A stretch of DNA of 64,000 nucleotides from Welwitschia mirabilis (taxonomy: Eukaryota > Gnetophyta > Gnetopsida > Welwitschiales), in contig JBOZIK010000001.1 in the NCBI GenBank assembly GCA_051453625.1, positions 279,656,763 to 279,720,762 of the forward strand, in the 5' to 3' direction. Both the position numbers and the translations under genes were made by a program. This document shows positions 11,800-23,772 of this stretch, one piece after another. Position 1 is the first letter of the stretch. Every line of letters begins with the position of its first letter. The notes below the pieces were generated by a model that saw only the letters and a program-made list of their open reading frames with translations, was not told the DNA's origin and did not search any database.

Positions 11800-12690
11800 A
11801 AGCCAACATCATATTTAAGTGCCTAACATGGCACTTGAGTGTCCAATGTTGCACTTGGTCCCATGACACTTTGATAACTTTTATTTAATCTCAATGCTTT
11901 TTTCCCTGCTTCAATCTTTTGATATCATACTTGGGTGTTCTATGTTGTAATTGATCATCCAATATCACATTTGGTATTATAATGCTCTTAAACCTTTTTT
12001 TTGACTCTAGAACTTCCTACTTTACTCCATCTTTCTCTATGCCAAAGGCTCTGATGTTATACTTAAATGTATGACATCGCACTTGAGTGTCTGATGTCAC
12101 ACTTGAGTGTCCAATGTTGCACTTGGTATTGTGATGCTTTAGCACATTTCATTCAACTCTGGTGCTTCTTGTATTACTTGATCTTGCTCTATGAAGAAGG
12201 TCTAACATCATACTTTAGGATTCAACTTTGCACACGAGTGTCTGACATCAAACTTAGATGTTTGATGTTTTACCTGGATGTCCAATGTTACACTTGAGCT
12301 TGCAACACTCTGATGCCTCTTTCAAGGCCCCTAAAAATTAATGTTTTACTCTAGAATTATTCTCAAAATAAGGTTTGACATTGTACTTGAATGTTTGATA
12401 TCATACTTAGGTGTTCGACATCACACTTGGATGCTCGACATGGTACTTGCTTTTGTAGGCTTCCATAACATCCTGTTCACCCTTGACATAGCCCACTCTA
12501 CTGTAGTTTTCATGTGATAGAGCTCTCTGATATTGCACTTGGGTGTCTGATGTTGTACTTGGATGCCTAACATTGTAATTGCTTTCATAGGCTTTTAGGA
12601 CAATCCATTCATCCTTGGCATAGCCTTCTTTACCTTAGTTTTCGTGTGACAGAGCTCTCCGATGTCACATTTGGGATACCCAATAATACA
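11800..12690 (+). repeat. 20-bp minisatellite in the leader, clustered with ~130-160-bp higher-order spacing
   Basis: A 20-bp motif of the form cacttgagtgtccgatgttg recurs in clusters of two to four units at about 11800-11870, 11930-11980, 12050-12135, 12205-12300, 12365-12450, 12530-12590 and 12655-12690. The clusters are separated by a second recurring stretch (tgatgc, then ttcaactctggtgc- or ataggc-like). The array lies between the primer site and gag. Twenty is not a multiple of three, so it is not a protein repeat. The units are more C/G-rich and hold more CpG than the surroundings. Confidence 0.88.
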
Positions 12691-12869
12691 CCTCTTTGAC
12701 ATTTACTATCAACAAGATCCACATCATTAAGGAATGCCATGATAACTACAAGATTACTTTTCTAATTGTTTTCCTAACCATCTTTTAGTTGCAGATACCT
12801 AACTATGAGAACAACACTATAAAAAGACACAATGCCCACCATAAAAAGAGTGGATTATTCTATGAAGAT

Positions 12870-13560
12870 GAGCAAAAAATAAGAGGCATATGAGCTTATA
12901 AGGATTCCGAACTAACTAGCGCATCATGAAACATAGAGTAAATAAGTGGATAGAGGAATTAAAAAGCAAAATTGACCACATTTACTCTCAAAATGAACTC
13001 CTTGCTAGAAGGATCAACAACCTACTCTCTTACCTAGAAGGAAGACCCATTAAATAGAATCTAAGGGAATCCCAATAACAAGTATAAATCTTAGGCCAAA
13101 ATACTGCATCAGATGTAGTTAACCTTCAGAACAAATGAGACTGTTAAACATAAAGGTAAACATTTAAGCCTTTTTATTTAATGAAGAAAATAATTACAAC
13201 ATAGAAAAATAGAAAGGAGAGAAAATTGCTAAGATGATATGCCTTAAAACATATGAAGGTAAAGAAGAAATAAGTGAAGAAGCTATTTCATGGATTCATC
13301 AAATAGAAAACTACCTTGACCTTCAAAATGTTCCATCAAAATGATGATCCGCATACGCCATAGTTTTTATTATAAGAAATGCATAAGAATGGTGGTCTAC
13401 ATGCCAATAAAAGCATCCTCAAAGAATACCATGGAATGATTTTGTAGAAGAGTTTAAAAAAAATTCATCTTAAAAGATTTCATTAAAAATCAAATGATGA
13501 AGTTTCAATGCCTTAGCCTAGGAAGGTGTCATCTAGATGAACATTGATCTAAATTCTAGT
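12870..13560 (+). pseudogene. Gag remnant of the pol-less element
   Basis: The plus strand at 12940-13050 reads IEELKSKIDHIYSQNELLAR, a charged stretch likely to be a coiled coil, followed by R-R-I-N-N-L. At 13250-13420 it reads EEAISWIHQIENYLDLQNVP and then I-R-N-A-x-E-W-W, which fits the plant gypsy gag pattern A-x-x-W-I-x-x-x-E-x-x-F through A-x-x-W-W. At 13440-13500 it reads VEEFKKN and IKNQMMKFQCLSLG, the F-x-x-x-F and L-x-L-x-Q-G region. Several stops interrupt. No zinc knuckle or protease could be found downstream. Confidence 0.78.
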
Positions 13561-14068
13561 GCTTGATGAAATACCAAAATAATTTCTCTAAATAGAAATC
13601 AATTAATAGTTCCATTAGCATCTTACAACTCAAACTTAGAAGTGTTCTTCACACTTTGGAAATCAAATTAACTGAAGATACCTGCTAAAAGATAAAACAC
13701 TATCTTTAAGGTAGGATACTTGATGGAATAAGCCCCGCAACTTTTAAGTAAATAAATCCATCTTAAAAAGCTTTTATATACTAGTACTAAGTAATTGAGA
13801 AATAAAAATGTAAAGGAAGGATGCATCCAATGGACCCATTTGTAATCAATAACCTTGGGAAAAAAGTGGTATATGCAAGAGATCTTTTTCAAACTTTTTA
13901 CTAAAACACGATATGTTACTTTCTTACTTTTTAATGTATTTCTTAATATGCAATGTTTTCCTTTTCTTATGTTTTGTGGATAATACAAAAAAAATAATTT
14001 GGATGAGCATGCCTTTATAAATAATGTAATAAGAGAATAAAGCATGCTTGAGGATGATTATGATGCCT

Positions 14069-14081
14069 AAGGGGAAGAGAA
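14069..14081 (+). other. Polypurine tract
   Basis: The sequence aaggggaagagaa stands immediately before the TG of the 3' LTR at 14082. Composition and position fit the plus-strand primer of an LTR retrotransposon. Confidence 0.88.
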
Positions 14082-14491
14082 TGTAATATTTCAAATTTAC
14101 TATTTTATGTAATAACTATGTTAAGCACTAAATGAATGTAATTAATAGAGGTATGAATGGGTGTGACCCAAGTATGAAAAGATGTATCCCTTCATTATAT
14201 AATATAATCCTATGACATTAGGTGGGAATGGATAGACTGGGTGGATGTAATCGACGAAAACGTTAATTGATTCCTAAGGGTCCCAAAGGGAGGACTTAGG
14301 TCGTAGTCCATGTCTTTATCTATAACAACTAGTTCTATTGGCTAATGATGGGGAATGTAATCTACTATTTCCAATAATAAAATCCACCTTTTTCCAAGTT
14401 AATACTTCTTATTACTATTGATTTTTGCATAGTATTTATATGTTCCTATTTATAATGAAATGACCTTAAAATGGTAAAAAGGAACATTACA
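14082..14491 (+). repeat. 3' LTR of the pol-less element
   Basis: Begins TGTAATATTTC and ends AACATTACA. It pairs with 11218-11632 over the full length. The two copies differ mainly by C/T and G/A changes, which makes their divergence a decay clock rather than a plain neutral clock. The right copy still keeps CpG at aatcgacgaaaacg, lost in the left copy. Confidence 0.92.
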
Positions 14492-15215
14492 ACTATTTAA
14501 GGCCATTATTAAATTTTTAATTAGATGAATGATAATATTAATAATTTAAGTTCAAATAAAGTCAAGTGAAAAAACAAATGGAGTAGTAATCTACTAGTTT
14601 CAGATCATCAAAAGCATAGATTATAGATTAAAGAGCGTATAAACATTAATTTTTTCATTTTGGATGTCATCCAAGTTTTAACACTTCTAATCTCTTTTTG
14701 TAGCACTTAAAAAGTATTATTATTCTAATAAAGTAGTCTAAACTTACATAAATTAAGGGATGGAAAATTTTAACAAGGAGTGAATCCATCCATTATTGAT
14801 AAAGAAATTTTTCATTCCTAGTACCATAAAAAATTTTCAAACTTAGTTATGTTTGGTAAGATACTATTGAAGGAACCCATAAAACTAAGCACTAGTTATT
14901 TAACTAATTCTATAGGATTAGTAAGATATCATTTACTTTAAGCTTTGCCTTCTACATATGTGTGCAACATTATATTATGAATTGTATTTATATTTTGTTA
15001 AAACATTTATAAAATCTTCATGTTAATTTTTTAATGTAAGTGGTGCAATATTATTATTTCTAAATAAAAGACAAGATCAATGACCAAATAAACTTCCATG
15101 AAAACAAGTTTTATTTATTTAATTATGGTATGATATCTAGTAACATCTACTTCTAATATTATAGAACTAATAAAATCAAATTTTATATAGCATAAAGAAA
15201 AACATGCTCACATAA

Positions 15216-15382
15216 GATGTGCATAAAACTTTCATTACAATAACCAAAAAAAAGGATTTAATTTTAAATATTTGAAACTTTTTCCTATGAGTAGGACTGA
15301 TGTGCATAAAACTTTCATTACAGTAACAAAAAAAAAAGGATTTAATTTTAAATATTTGAAACTTTTTCCTATGAGTAGGACT
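15216..15382. repeat. Recent tandem duplication, 83-84-bp unit, two copies
   Basis: Units at 15216-15298 and 15299-15382 both begin gatgtgcataaaactttcat and end cctatgagtaggact. They differ by only a few bases, including the length of one A-run (8 against 10). In a window where most repeats are strongly diverged, this is a young event. Confidence 0.95.
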
Positions 15383-16296
15383 TGTTACATAAGGTACCAT
15401 AGAAAGTGCTTTATCTTTGGAAGATAATATAGATTTTGACTTACTTTAAACCTTATATAACATCTTACATCATTGACTATGACCTTCCAAATAACATTGT
15501 ATTTATTACTATAATTTATATTCTTGAATATTTGATTACATATTTTAATTTTCACCTTGTATAGCATTATAGGAGCATTATTCCATTATCAAATGATCTC
15601 AAATATGAAGAAAGTTTCATCATCTATAAAACTTAAATCATTAACCTATTTATCATATCTATAATAACATTCTTAGTATCTCAACCTTTATCATATAAAA
15701 TTATAAAAGTATTTACAAAAGACATAGCTATTGTGCAACTTGAATAAAGTGAGAGAAGTAACTCTATAACTTACCCAATAAGATAAACTATTAGATGTAA
15801 AGGTAGATAACCATAAAAGAAAATCCAACATAAAGGTAACTCTTAAAACATTCTACTCAAATTGGAGTCTTCTCCTATTCAAGTATTTTTAACCACTTTG
15901 ATGCATTTCATATAGTATGTAAGAAAAATTAATTCTTGACTTTTTATAGAACCTAGGATTATAATCTAATTGAAATTAGTTGTACCTTATTAAATTATTT
16001 TCATTCTTAAATATTAGTAATCCAATCTCATTTTAAAAAGTTTGGTACTAGATATTATTTTTTTGAAAAAATTTCAAGACCAAGTTAACATGTAGGATAG
16101 TTTCTTGTTTATAGCAAAAAAAGCTTAAACATTATAATTTATTAAGATACTTGTAAATAAATTAAACTATTATAAAAAATTCCTTTTTTAAATTATACCC
16201 ATTCCACATAGATTTGTGAATTAAAGATTCTAATTTTTCGTAGTTAGCCTTATCTAGAGCTTAGTGTGATGAGTAGTAAACTTGCATAGTAGCTAT

Positions 16297-16487
16297 GATA
16301 GTCTTACAGACCACGAATTTTCTATATTAATAATCTTTTAAATTTTTTTTATTTTTTAAATTTATTTAATATACATTACCAAAGTATAATATTCTTATAG
16401 ATCATGAATTTCCTATCTTAATGGTATCTTAAATTTCTTATTTGTTACTTTTTCTTTAAATTTATTTCATGTATACTATTAAAGTTT
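16297..16487. repeat. Diverged tandem duplication, ~90-100-bp unit
   Basis: Two adjacent segments share tcttacagaccacgaatttt against tcttatagatcatgaatttc, then a tctt-aaatttt run, then aaatttattt and ata-cattac/ctatta-aaagt. Old event, no coding content. Confidence 0.65.
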
Positions 16488-17108
16488 AGCTAAAGATTCT
16501 TGAAAAACGAAATGAATATACATAGCTTTAAGAAATTCATGATTATCAATTATGCTTTAATTCCTTATAGATAACTAGTTATACTTTGTTATTATTAATC
16601 AAATAAATTTATCTCAATTTATTCTAAAGCATGATAAAGATTATAATTAATTAATATAAAACAAAATCCTTTAAGTATGGGATTCCTCATTCTATACAAC
16701 CAAAAAGGAATCATCTACAAAATTCATGTCTATTACCTTATTATAAATGGTTTTAACACAAGTTCCTTTAATCAATTTTGTCATTTTATCATATCTAATT
16801 ATAATTCCTAAAGAATCGATAAAAACTCTAAATAAGTATGGGAATAAATAAAAATATAGTATAATTAACCTAATGATACTAAGAACTTACTGATATCTAA
16901 ATCAATAGAAACATATGTATTTATGTTACTCAAATATTCAAAAATTTTATTTAAAAATACATCTTTTTCATGAAGGTTATAATGAAGCTAATGTAGAAAA
17001 TCCTTAAAAATAAAAATTTAAAAAATGCTTTTATAGTAGTTATGGATCTATTTACTATGATTTTAATGTGACTATATGGAACATAAAATTTACGATGTCT
17101 ACTTGCCA

Positions 17109-17398
17109 TGTTAGAAATCTATAGGAATATAATTTATCATTTTTACAAGGAATCTAGGTATAAGTGATAGGATTAAGAGGCATCAGACTGATAGAATCTA
17201 TGATGATGATTTAGAGGTTATTATGAAGGAGAACTCACAAAAGCTCTGCTAGATGTAATTTAAGTTTGTAAGGTTTAATTTTTGTAACATCAATAAATTA
17301 ATTCTTTTATTACCTCCAATACTTTATTTTTAATGTATTTGTTTTTTCCCCCTATTACTTACTAAGTATAGAATTTTAAACATAATTTGAGGTTTTCA
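17109..17398 (+). repeat. 5' LTR of the CRM/Reina-like element
   Basis: Shares with 29190-29597 the blocks ggaatctaggtataa, ataggattaagag, gattattatgaagga, aagctctgctagatgt and a ttgag-tttt end. It begins TGTTAGAA and ends TTTTCA. The next bases, tggtatta, fit the first half of an iMet primer site; the expected second half (ttagagca) appears only ~20 bases later, at 17423-17430. Confidence 0.8.
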
Positions 17399-18135
17399 TG
17401 GTATTATTTCTACATCATGTAGTCTTAGAGCAATTTTGGAATTTATGTAAATTTTAATTATTGGTTTAGTTGCATAAAGAATGCCATAAAATGAGGTCAC
17501 AATTATCTAATTGTAAAATCACCTTAGAGGCAAGAATTAGGAGACATTGGTGATATAGTTGAATGTTAAGACATATGAAGCTAATGTTACAAAAGAATAA
17601 GAAATATGGAGAATAATGAATCATGGTGTAGGAGTCATCAAAGGAAAGTTTTATGCATGAATAGCCAAGTATAAACTAAAGGAAAAATCCTTTTTAAAAA
17701 ACATAGTGAAGATGTAATAAAAGAACCCATTAAGAATGTTGTCATTTGAAGGAACCATATGAGAAGGGAAGCTTCATGACTAGATTTATGACATGGAGAA
17801 GAATTTAAGATGAAGAACATTACTAAAGGAAAAAAGACAACGATTGCTTTAAATGGGTTAAATGTAGTAAGTTAGTGGAATAATTTTTAAAAGAGTTGTT
17901 AAAATTAAGGCCTTTCAACATTTTAGAACTATATAAAGAAGAGCTTGTAAGATAACTTGATGAACTTAATGTTACTTTTGCAAAAGAAGAATATGATGGA
18001 AAAGTTGTAGATAATTTGATAAGGAGAAAATTATGTATTACAGTATAGAAAGGAGTCTTGTGTGATTAACATTCAAGCAAGAATATTTAATTTTGACATA
18101 GGAAAGAAAATAAGTTACATTATTTATTTAAGGTT
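17399..18135 (+). other. Left internal remnant of the CRM/Reina-like element
   Basis: Sequence between the left LTR and the nested element. By position it should be leader and gag. It is purine-rich (many gaagga and aagaagg runs), but I could not match any gag motif. A minus-strand open frame over 17638-17820 has no recognisable content. Confidence 0.45.
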
Positions 18136-19529
18136 TGTTTAATATGATACTATCATTATTACCCCTTGAACCATGGAAAAATCATATGAGTTGGACTTGT
18201 TCATGGTCATCTTGGCTATGCTTGTGTCTTCTATGAAATGAAAGATAAGTGTAGAATCATCCTATCAATATAGTGTTATGTGCATTCAAGGCTCACCTTT
18301 ACTAATAAGTTTCTAGGACTTCTTTCATAAATATGATCCTAGAATTATTCTTCTAGAGAGATAATAATAATAAGAAAAATAGTAAAAATAAACAAATCAT
18401 AGTATTGCAAACAAGTTTAAGCACTAAAACAAATCGAGAGGGTAATAAAGGAATTTCAAATGGCAAGAGTATGAGAATGGATGTAGCACTCAAAAACTAA
18501 TATTAATGTTGCAATAGGAAAAAGATATTTATTCAATGATATAACACAAATTCCTTAAGTCGTAACTTACCAAGTTCATTGCATTTCAACTTATGGTTTG
18601 CATTCACCACATTAGGAGAGGTGAGATCCTCTTATTACTTATGTTTGTTATAGCCCATCTATAAGTATGAAAAGTAGGAAACAAAACCCAAGCTTCATCA
18701 AATAATACTAAATATGATATGAGAATGTAAACAAAGATAAATTCACTAAGAAATATAAATGACTTGATATGTTAATGGCTTCTAATAAAGTTTTCTAGGT
18801 GTGAGATAAATAACACTTAAAATTAAGAAATGGAAAATAAATTTATTTATTAAAATGTAGAAACTATAATACATTAAAGAAGAAGACTTAACTCAATAAT
18901 GAAACATTTATCCTTAAGGTTATCCCATTCCCAAAGAAAAAACTTAGAAAGATATGCTAGAATTCTCCTTTGTTGTAATGGTAATATTTCTCATTAAGTA
19001 ATGATTTACAAAGTAAGTTTCTTCATCCTTTTTGTAGTAAAGGCTAGAGTTAGGATCTTTAGGGATCCTTCTCCTTTTATGTTAGGTGGGATGGTTGATA
19101 TTTCATCTTGTAGTGTTTAGTGAAGTGATTGAAATCTTTATCTTATAGTATTTGATGGAGCAGTTGGAATATTTATTTTTTAGTATTTACTAAGGTGGTT
19201 AGAATATTTATCTTATAGCATTTAGTAGGGACTATCATGAACAGTCAAAAATAGGGCCCTTGGAGCAAGATTCCTTCACGAATTCATGCTATTATCCTAT
19301 GTCTCTAGCATAGCCATTATTTTTGTATAGATTTGGATTCATCTTTATATTTGTGTTTTGAAATGTAGCTTAAAACCTAAAAATATTATGAATAAAAAAA
19401 TGAATTCACATTTGGCATAAAAAATGACAAAAAGACATTTTTTTATGATAAAAAATTAAATTAATATCCTTTTCTTTGCTAAATTAGCCTAATATATTTG
19501 AGATACATGTTATGCTTTATATGTTATCA
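18136..19529 (-). repeat. Left end repeat (3' LTR in element sense) of the Athila-like element
   Basis: Pairs with 24511-25830 over about 1.3-1.4 kb, sharing tgtttaat, ttcatggtcat/tgattagctt-type blocks, catgaaat, tatttattcaatgat, gaagaagacttaactcaa, gtgtttagtg-like and aaattagcctaatata. It ends at atgttatca. A third copy ends at 40143. The same family thus occurs three times in this window. Confidence 0.8.
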
Positions 19530-20920
19530 CATGCCCTAACCAAACTTTTACTAGTATCTTAGTAAAAATCATGATAAATAATGACTAACTTGGAAAAATT
19601 TCTAAGGAAATATTCAAGTATAAGAATGGTAAGCTTGAAAAGTTTAGCTAATTTTTGAAAAATGAGGCATTAAGATAAAGAATATGAATGCCATACCATC
19701 AAACTAAAGTTAAACTTTGTTCTCAAAGCTTAAAAAGATAGAAATAATTGAATCCAAAATTTAAGAACAAGTTAATACAACCTTAGAAGGAAAATTATTC
19801 ATTACATGTTACTTTATTTCAAAGAAAGAAAATTGCAAGGTAATAAAACCAAGATATAATGCAAGTAAAAAAAAGATAATTAATAAGAAATCATTATCTT
19901 TATCTTTCAACCAATATTATCTTATCAATAATTCAAGCTTGCTTGTCATGAGGTGAAAGATTAGTAGTTCATAATAAAAGCATTCATATTACAGGGTGGT
20001 CTTTCTGACTGAATGCAGATAAAGTAAAAAATGGTAATGTAAGTGAGCGTGAAGAAAAAAATGGCAATATAAACAAAACTCAACCATGCAACCTATGAAT
20101 TGAAAGAAAAAAGAACAAATCATCTAAGATAACAACATTATTTTATTATAATTTTTAATTTGATTTAATAGATTTTAATGTCAATCAAGTGAGGTATTAA
20201 CTCAGTTAACTCATAAATTTTAAAAATCATAAGAAAATATTAAGTATAATTATTAAAGAAAGTGAAACATAAAATGTCTTCAATTCCCACGTTAATTTTG
20301 ATTTCACTTTTTCTTCTATAATCATAAGTACTATTTATTTAAGAATTTGATCCTAATGAGTATTTAATATTATGGCATTTTTCCTTTTAATAGAGTAAAT
20401 CATGTTTTCCTTGAAGAATCAATACTACATTACCAGTGAGCATTTATAGCCTTGATGTAGTTGAGCATTTCATAAGTAGAACATTATAGATACATTTCTA
20501 ATGAGTGTCCATAGCCCTGATGTAGTAAACTAAATTCAATAAACTAATCAAAGATAAAAATGTACTTTTGGAGAAGAGATATAGGTTTTTTTTTCCTTTA
20601 GTTCTACTTCTTGTATTCATTATTTTTTTACACATAGAAATGGTCCTTGGATTATTAGCCTAATTAATAAATGTGCTATTCCTATGAATTCTTGAAAATA
20701 AAGAGGTACATCATGAAATTATATTTCACCTTTTTAACCATTAGCTTTTCCAAAATTAGAGACTTCAAGTGAGGCTAACCTTAACAAAATAACTCAAAAT
20801 AAATAAAATGTTCTCTCAAAAAATATGAATGCACTTATCTTAATCAAAACTTATCATGATAAAAAGATCACTTATTATTTGGATTAATTATTAGAGGCCA
20901 TTAGCCGAGGTTATGAAGTT
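19530..20920 (-). other. Non-coding inner flank of the Athila-like element
   Basis: This stretch is shared with 40144-41958, directly inside the LTR in both places. In element sense it lies between pol and the 3' LTR, where Athila elements carry a long non-coding region. The purine-rich tract next to the LTR (complement of catgccctaacc at 19530-19541) is a plausible polypurine tract. Homology between the two copies stops near 20920 and 41958. Confidence 0.65.
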
Positions 20921-21249
20921 TAGATATATGGGAGGAATTAATGATTTGTATGTTTAATGGATTGATTTAATAATATAAAGGTTGAATAAGAGGGATTGAT
21001 AGGATGATTAAATAAATAGTAATGCTTAGGATCTTTTCTGAGAAAACATCATTGGGTGATAATTTTGTTTAATATAAATTAACTTGATCAATTTAAGGCT
21101 TAACTACAAGGAAGTTCCTTAATGAAATGGGAAGGATGGAATTCAAAAATATCACAAGAATGTGGGTCAAATAATGGTAGAGGAGGGAAAATATAAGTAT
21201 ACTTCACACATGAAGTCAAAACCCTAGATAAAACATGGGAAGTGTAGAT

Positions 21250-21830
21250 ATTAGGAATGAGACGTTAAAAGTAGATGTTTTTCATATATATAGCTTTTTT
21301 TCAATTTTTTCAACAATTTCTCAAAGGATAATTCCAAAATTACAGAAGGGTCATTTCCATAATCAAAATTAAATTCTAAAGATTACTTAGGAGAAGAAAT
21401 GTTTTTTTAAGGGAATGCCACCTAGTAATTTCATTATATTAAAAATGTTAAAATCCACTATCATATTATCAAATAAAATTTTATTAGACTATCTTTATAA
21501 TTAATAAAAGTATTGGAGGTGAGAAGGAAAGGTCTTCCTACAATAAGAGGAAATGAATAACATTTTATTAATTTAATTTATAAAATAATGAAGTCTATTA
21601 AGAAATAGAAATTATCTACTTGAAAATATATCTTTTACTATTCCTAACAAAGACTTCAAAGAATTATCAACCAATTAAAATTTAATTTTGATTTGTTTAA
21701 AATCACTTAAGTCAAGTTTGTTATAGAAATAGTTGGATAAAAGATTAATGCTCATTCTAAGATGCTTACCACCAAATCTACTAACTATCATTAAATAACT
21801 AGGTTTTTTATATTATATGGAATCTAATTT
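21250..21830 (-). pseudogene. Athila-type aspartic protease, remnant
   Basis: The minus strand reads MSINLLSNYFYNKLDLSDFK, then I-K-I-K-F, L-V-D-N-S-L-K, G-I-V-K-D-I-F, then R-K-T-F-P-S and N-K-I-L-F-D-N-M-I-V-x-F-N-I-F-N. These line up in order with the Athila protease blocks A-S-V-N-L-L-P-Y-S-V-Y, L-A-D-R-S-V, G-x-V-E-D-V, G-R-P-F-L-A-T and K-L-S-F-G-N-M-T-x-E-L-N-x-F. The catalytic D-x-G-A just upstream reads S-R-F-G-G, so it is lost. Several stops. This match is one of the clearest in the window and fixes the lineage. Confidence 0.87.
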
Positions 21831-22799
21831 ATACTATTCTGCTAGTCTATTGAGCTAGGAATGTATTTTTCTTAACATGCATGCATCTCTTAGTGATGCA
21901 CATATCCTTAAGAAACTTTTTGTGAGAGGAACTTTTTTAATCACATCTAAAAGAGGCTTTTTTTTTTTTAATACAAATCTCTAGGGCCTCTAGTTTTTTT
22001 TTTTTTCACTATGTTCTCCTTTCTTAATTATATGGAAATGGTGGAGATTCTTTGTAAATGAATATGAAATTTTTTGTTTTCTCTAGTATTTCCATTTACT
22101 CATTATTTTTTGTATGTATTTATTCCTCAATAAGTTGATTTGACTCTACTTCTTAGTTTATCTTTTTTCTATTTCTAAGATGTAGAGCCTTACTTTCTTC
22201 AATTATTTTCTTTTCTTTTTACAATTTTAAATCCTCTAGGTTTTGGTTTTGAACTCAATTAAAATTTACCTAGATCTTAATGATCAAGGTAAGAGAGAAT
22301 GTAAGTGATGATTTATTGGAGTCATTGAATATTCTATTCAACTTTTTGATTTGTTTTCATTTGTAATTTTATGAACTATGGTATCCTCTAATGGATTGGA
22401 GAAATGTGATTGATGATTTAAGAATGAAGGATGATGGGATGAATGATATTAATTTGAGGATGAAGAATATAGATGGAAAGATTAATAAAATGAGTTTCTT
22501 TGCTAATTAGTAAAAACCTAATTATGATTATTAACTTGTCTTCAAGAGAAGTTTAGATCCTTGCTCCATCTTAGATTATAGGTATTTAAATAAGGATCAC
22601 TTTATAGTTCTTCTAATTCTATTTTATGAAATTACATTAGTAATTAATAGTGTTCCAGAAAATGGATATGAAATAATACTAAATTATTTCATAGGAACCA
22701 ATGTGGTTTAGATTAAACACTCAAGTTTGAAAGTTGTAAATTTGAGCTATGAAGTGATATATTATAGCTTTTTAAAAATCTCATCAATCTAGTTGTTAA

Positions 22800-23260
22800 C
22801 ATCAAAACTATTAGGTACTCTTAAAATACTTTTAGATTGAAATAAATGTTGGCATCTAGATGGCTTAGTGAATGTCTTTTATTTCTTAAAACTTTCAGTA
22901 GCTGATTTTAAATCATCTCAAATTTTTTTGTATCAAGATTGAGAAAACTACTTCTATTTATCATTTCTACTAGTTTTCTATTATTCAAGGATATCCCCTT
23001 ATAAAAGAAGCCACTAATCCTACCTAGTTTAAATCCATATTATGGAAATTTTAACAAAATATCATTAAATCTTTCTAAGGCCTATGATTCTTTTTATTAA
23101 TATTTAGTGATTTCTTGTCTTAAGGCATTAGTTTTATGACAAAGAATGATTTGGTAATAAAGGATTTATTTAAGTCAAACCAAGTCATGATAGAAAGAGG
23201 TTTTAAAGTGTCCAACTAGGATTTGATTTTTTTCTTTTAAAGGAAAGAGAAAATAATTTC
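22800..23260 (-). pseudogene. Athila-type gag, remnant
   Basis: Minus-strand reading gives T-W-F-D-L-N-K-S-F-I-T-K, then E-I-T-K/N-like sequence, A-x-x-R-F-N-D-I-L-L-K-F-P, a G-F-K segment, then FYKGISLNNRKLVEMINRS and F-L-N-L. This follows the Athila gag pattern W-x-D-L-x-x-x-F-L-x-K-F-F-P through W-E-R-F-K-D-L-L-R-x-C-P-x-H-G and F-Y-N-G-L-x-x-x-x-R-x-x-x-D-A-A-A-G-G. Frames shift at least twice. Region 23260-24510, upstream in element sense, would be leader. Confidence 0.78.
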
Positions 23261-23687
23261 AACCTAATTACATTAGTTATAATGGTGTACTAAGGAATAG
23301 TTAATAGCATGCATTCAAACTCTTTCAAATGGAAGCATAGATCTTCAAATTTAAGCATTGGGAAATATAAGAGTAAGAAACATGAGTAAGATTATTTTAA
23401 AATTAAAACTTTATTACTCTAAATTATTCTCCATTCTCTTATTATAAGGAATAGATTACTTATAAAGGAAGTACATCATTATAATTTTACTAGAATTTTT
23501 ATTGTAGCACAATTTAGCTCAAATCATGAGAAATAGAGAATAACTTACAAAAAATAAAATGACAGAGAAGCAATGTGAAACCAAACCTATGAAAAAAAAA
23601 ACCCTAGATAATGATTTTTCATTTTTGCAATAATTTACAAGTAAAATCAAAATATAAGGTATTACATACAACAACTAAAATGAAGCT

Positions 23688-23772
23688 ATTTCATTTCTTT
23701 GATTCTTTGATTTCTTTGATTTCATCATTCATTGATTTCATCATTCATTAATTTCTTTGATTCTTTGATCCT
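23688..23772. repeat. Low-complexity tandem repeat (tttgattctttgatt / catcattcattgatt)
   Basis: Short interleaved units of the forms ttctttgattctttgattt and catcattcattgattt repeat for about 85 bases inside the leader of the Athila-like element. Simple-sequence expansion. Confidence 0.85.

Larger units (their letters stand above)
11213..14496 (+). mobile_element. Complete pol-less LTR retrotransposon with gag (TR-GAG/LARD-like), with TSD
   Basis: Two ~410-bp direct LTRs, a tRNA-iMet primer site directly after the left one, a gag remnant, a purine tract and the right LTR give a full element of 3274 bases (11218-14491). The 5-bp target duplication is attat (11213-11217) on the left and actat (14492-14496) on the right, differing by one C/T. 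Only ~2.45 kb lies between the LTRs, and no PR, RT, RH or IN motif is visible, so it needed pol in trans. A gag-only gypsy derivative is the best description. Lineage within gypsy unresolved. Confidence 0.9.
14497..17103. other. AT-rich DNA with no recognisable gene
   Basis: No family motif was recognised on either strand. It holds two local tandem duplications (15216-15382 and 16297-16487), and several short open frames that partly read through the first duplication. Otherwise I see nothing in it. Confidence 0.5.

Noticed and set aside
12067-12297. 76-codon open frame with Cys-rich repeats
   Set aside because: Runs through the 20-bp minisatellite; repetition comes from the DNA repeat, not from a protein family.
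13668-14045. 125-codon minus-strand open frame, the longest without N
   Set aside because: Lies antisense to the 3' part of the gag-only element; no family motif, and composition is that of reversed AT-rich DNA.
17399-17430. iMet primer site split by ~20 bases (tggtatta ... ttagagca)
   Set aside because: First half fits and sits at the right place, but the second half is too far away to count as the same site without more copies.
20893-20915. Plus-strand string gccattagccgagg resembling a tRNA-Asp primer site at the edge of the repeat shared with 41930
   Set aside because: It would put the element on the plus strand, against the clear minus-strand protease and gag and the purine tracts at 19530 and 40144. 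Probably chance within the shared inner flank.
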